From NCBI GenBank assembly GCA_023386235.1, contig JAEWKC010000021.1:31710-95709 (forward strand): a stretch of 64,000 bases of DNA, given 5' to 3'. Below, one piece after another: positions 62,082-64,000 of the stretch; positions within the stretch are counted from its first letter, which is position 1; every line of letters starts with the position of its first letter. Source of the DNA: Bacteroidota bacterium (GTDB lineage: Bacteria; Bacteroidota; Bacteroidia; Chitinophagales; Chitinophagaceae). The notes under the pieces are model-generated. The model had not been told where the DNA came from and did no database searches. It saw only the letters and a program-made list of their open reading frames with translations. The position numbers were made by a program, and so were the translations under genes.

Positions 62082-64000
62082 ATGAATCGCTCAGTTTATA
62101 TTTTTACTCCCGACGTTAAAAGCGGAAAATCGCTGATTAGCTTCGGAGTTATGCAAATGGTCATGCGCCGCACCACCAATGTGGGCTATTACAAGCCCAT
62201 TATTGAAGAAAAGAATAAGAAAGACAATCATATAGAAACCATGATCAGTCATTTCAACCTCAATATGCAGTACGACGAGGCCTACTCCTTTACCAGGAAT
62301 GAAGTACTGGAATATAAAAACGCGGGCAAAACAGACGAGCTGTACGATACGTTCATTAACCATTACAAAAAGCTGGAAGAAAAATTCGACTTTGTATTGA
62401 TTGAGGGAATGGACAATTTTGAAGAAAAAACCTACTTTGAATCCAGCATCAACGGCTTCCTTGCCAAAAGCATGAACATCCCGGTTTTATTGGTATTCAG
62501 AGACAATCATGATTCTGTAGAAGACCTGGTGCATCACGTAATAGCGGAAAATGCCATGCTGGAAGACAAGGAAATAAAAGTAATTGCCAACTTCATTAAT
62601 AAAACCAGGAACGATCCGCAAACCGTAAAAAAAGAACTCTCTAAAGTGCTGAATGAAGATGTGCTGATAACGGTATTTCCACAGCATAGCGAGCTGGGCA
62701 GACCCACAATCCGTGAAATAGCAGAAGCTACCGACGCTTCTTTTCTTTTTGAAGGAAAATCTAAAGAAGTAATTGCCAGGCACTCTGTGGCCGGAGCCAT
62801 GCAGCTGCACAATTTTCTCACACGCCTGGAAGACGATTGTGTAATCATACTTCCCGGAGACCGGTCAGATATCATAGTGGGTTCATTGCTGGCCAATATT
62901 TCGTCCGGCTATCCGCACATCGCGGGGTTGGTGTTAAGCGGCGGACTTAAGCCGGAAAGCTCTATCCTGAAGATTATCTCGGGCTTTGAAAATACCATTC
63001 CTATTATGAGCGTGGAAACGGGTACTTTTGAAACCATTACAAAAGTAAATGCCATTCATCCGAAGCTATATCCCGAAAATAAAGGAAAGATAAAAATGCT
63101 GTTAGACTTATTTGAACAATATGTAGATGAAGAAGCGCTTCAAATTAAAATAGCTTCTTTCAAAAGTGAAGGCATTACTCCCAAAATGTTTCAGTATCAG
63201 ATGATAAATAGCGCTAAGAAAGCACAAAAGCACATCGTGCTTCCCGAAGGAAACGATGAAAGAGTGCTTGCCGCGGCATCGCAACTGGCAGAAGATGAGC
63301 TGGTACACCTTACTATTTTAGGAAAACCGGCCGACATAAAAGATAAAGTAAAAAAACTACAGCTTCCCTGGAACGAAAATCGTATAAAAATCATTGACCC
63401 GGTAGAAAGTTCCAGGCTGGATGAATATGCCCATACCCTTTACGAATTAAGAAAAGAGAAGGGCATGGACGAAACACAGGCGCACGATCTGATGCTGGAC
63501 GTATCTTACTTCGGCACCATGATGGTATATAAGGGCGACGCAGACGGAATGGTGTCCGGTGCCATGCACACAACAGCGCATACCATTCGCCCGTCTTTAC
63601 AGTTTGTAAAAACCAAACCCGGCGTAAAAACCGTTTCCTCGGTATTTTTTATGCTGCTTGACGACAGGGTGCTAGTATATGGCGACTGCGCTATTGTGCC
63701 CAACCCAACCGCGGAAGAGCTGGCGGAGATTGCCATTTCATCGGCAGAGTCTGCCATCGCTTTCGGCATTGATCCTAAGGTAGCCTTACTGTCTTACTCA
63801 TCGGGCGCATCAGGAAGCGGGCAGGACGTGGAAAAAGTACGCGCAGCTACAGAAATAGTAAAACAAAAAAGACCGGATCTGTTGGTAGAAGGGCCTATTC
63901 AATACGATGCCGCCGTAGACCCCAAAGTAGGAAAAAGCAAAATGCCCGATTCGCCGGTAGCCGGACAGGCCAATGTGCTTATCTTCCCCGACCTGAATAC
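62082..64000 (+). CDS. pta: Phosphate acetyltransferase (3' end outside window)
   Basis: The first 639 residues of a long, three-domain Pta that interconverts acetyl-CoA and acetyl phosphate; the gene continues past the right edge. N-terminal BioD-like P-loop domain (about 1-210, YIFTPDVKSGKSLIS), DRTGG domain (about 220-330), and C-terminal PTA catalytic domain (from about 375: HIVLPEGNDERVLAAA, MMVYKGDADGMVSGAMHTTAHTIRP, LSYSSGASGSGQDVEKV, EGPIQYDAAVDP by landmark). All catalytic landmarks within the window are present. The usual partner, ackA, would lie to the right. A perfect -7 element is found upstream. Confidence 0.96.
   Translation, partial: MNRSVYIFTPDVKSGKSLISFGVMQMVMRRTTNVGYYKPIIEEKNKKDNHIETMISHFNLNMQYDEAYSFTRNEVLEYKNAGKTDELYDTFINHYKKLEEKFDFVLIEGMDNFEEKTYFESSINGFLAKSMNIPVLLVFRDNHDSVEDLVHHVIAENAMLEDKEIKVIANFINKTRNDPQTVKKELSKVLNEDVLITVFPQHSELGRPTIREIAEATDASFLFEGKSKEVIARHSVAGAMQLHNFLTRLEDDCVIILPGDRSDIIVGSLLANISSGYPHIAGLVLSGGLKPESSILKIISGFENTIPIMSVETGTFETITKVNAIHPKLYPENKGKIKMLLDLFEQYVDEEALQIKIASFKSEGITPKMFQYQMINSAKKAQKHIVLPEGNDERVLAAASQLAEDELVHLTILGKPADIKDKVKKLQLPWNENRIKIIDPVESSRLDEYAHTLYELRKEKGMDETQAHDLMLDVSYFGTMMVYKGDADGMVSGAMHTTAHTIRPSLQFVKTKPGVKTVSSVFFMLLDDRVLVYGDCAIVPNPTAEELAEIAISSAESAIAFGIDPKVALLSYSSGASGSGQDVEKVRAATEIVKQKRPDLLVEGPIQYDAAVDPKVGKSKMPDSPVAGQANVLIFPDLN

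Overview
The window looks like a low-GC chromosomal segment of a Bacteroidota bacterium, probably of the Chitinophagaceae. The signs are several SusC/SusD outer-membrane systems, an ECF sigma factor and a FecR anti-sigma factor, many lipoproteins, promoters of the TAnnTTTG (-7) type, weak Shine-Dalgarno signals, a 14-gene nuo operon with a short NuoG, and a DUF4834-type small membrane protein. The genus is inference only; no rRNA is present.

Region 1 (1-8703, minus strand) is a sialic-acid scavenging locus. A FadR/GntR-type repressor is followed by three different GH33 sialidases, a FAS1-domain lipoprotein and the start of a SusC transporter that runs off the left edge. Two near-identical sites with a TGTNNNACA core lie the same distance from the predicted -7 elements of the regulator and of the first sialidase, so the sequence itself suggests a regulon. 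Next come a CAU tRNA, a HAD phosphatase, a DUF4834-like protein and a stand-alone TonB receptor (8821-12008).

Region 2 (12058-23476) is a compact beta-glucan (laminarin-type) utilisation locus: SusC, SusD, a surface glycan-binding lipoprotein with a tandem 150-residue module, a PKD lipoprotein and a GH16 endoglucanase. It is divergent from a membrane-spanning one-component sensor (propeller, Y_Y_Y, TM, coiled coil, LuxR-type HTH). A tandem 11-bp repeat lies upstream of the predicted susC promoter.

Region 3 (23563-40374) is housekeeping: rplK-rplA-rplJ-rplL, standing apart from rpoBC and secE-nusG, then a YcxB-like protein and nuoA-N on the plus strand. The nuo operon has unusually long nuoE-nuoF and nuoF-nuoG spacers, the second holding a 26-bp perfect palindrome. 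An IS1182-family element follows nuoN.

Region 4 (42616-59195) holds a TonB receptor plus beta-helix lipoprotein pair, a BamA/TamA-like barrel, nadD, and a FecR-SusC-SusD operon. That operon also encodes two exo/endonuclease/phosphatase-family lipoproteins around an unknown lipoprotein. Its likely ECF sigma factor sits convergently at the far end. Region 5 (59368-64000) holds hflX, an outer-membrane barrel protein, a repeat-rich spacer and the 5' part of pta.

The most interesting points are the sialidase regulon with its visible operator pair, the SusCD locus built around phosphodiesterase-fold lipoproteins, and RNA hairpins inside operons that pair fully only on the transcribed strand.
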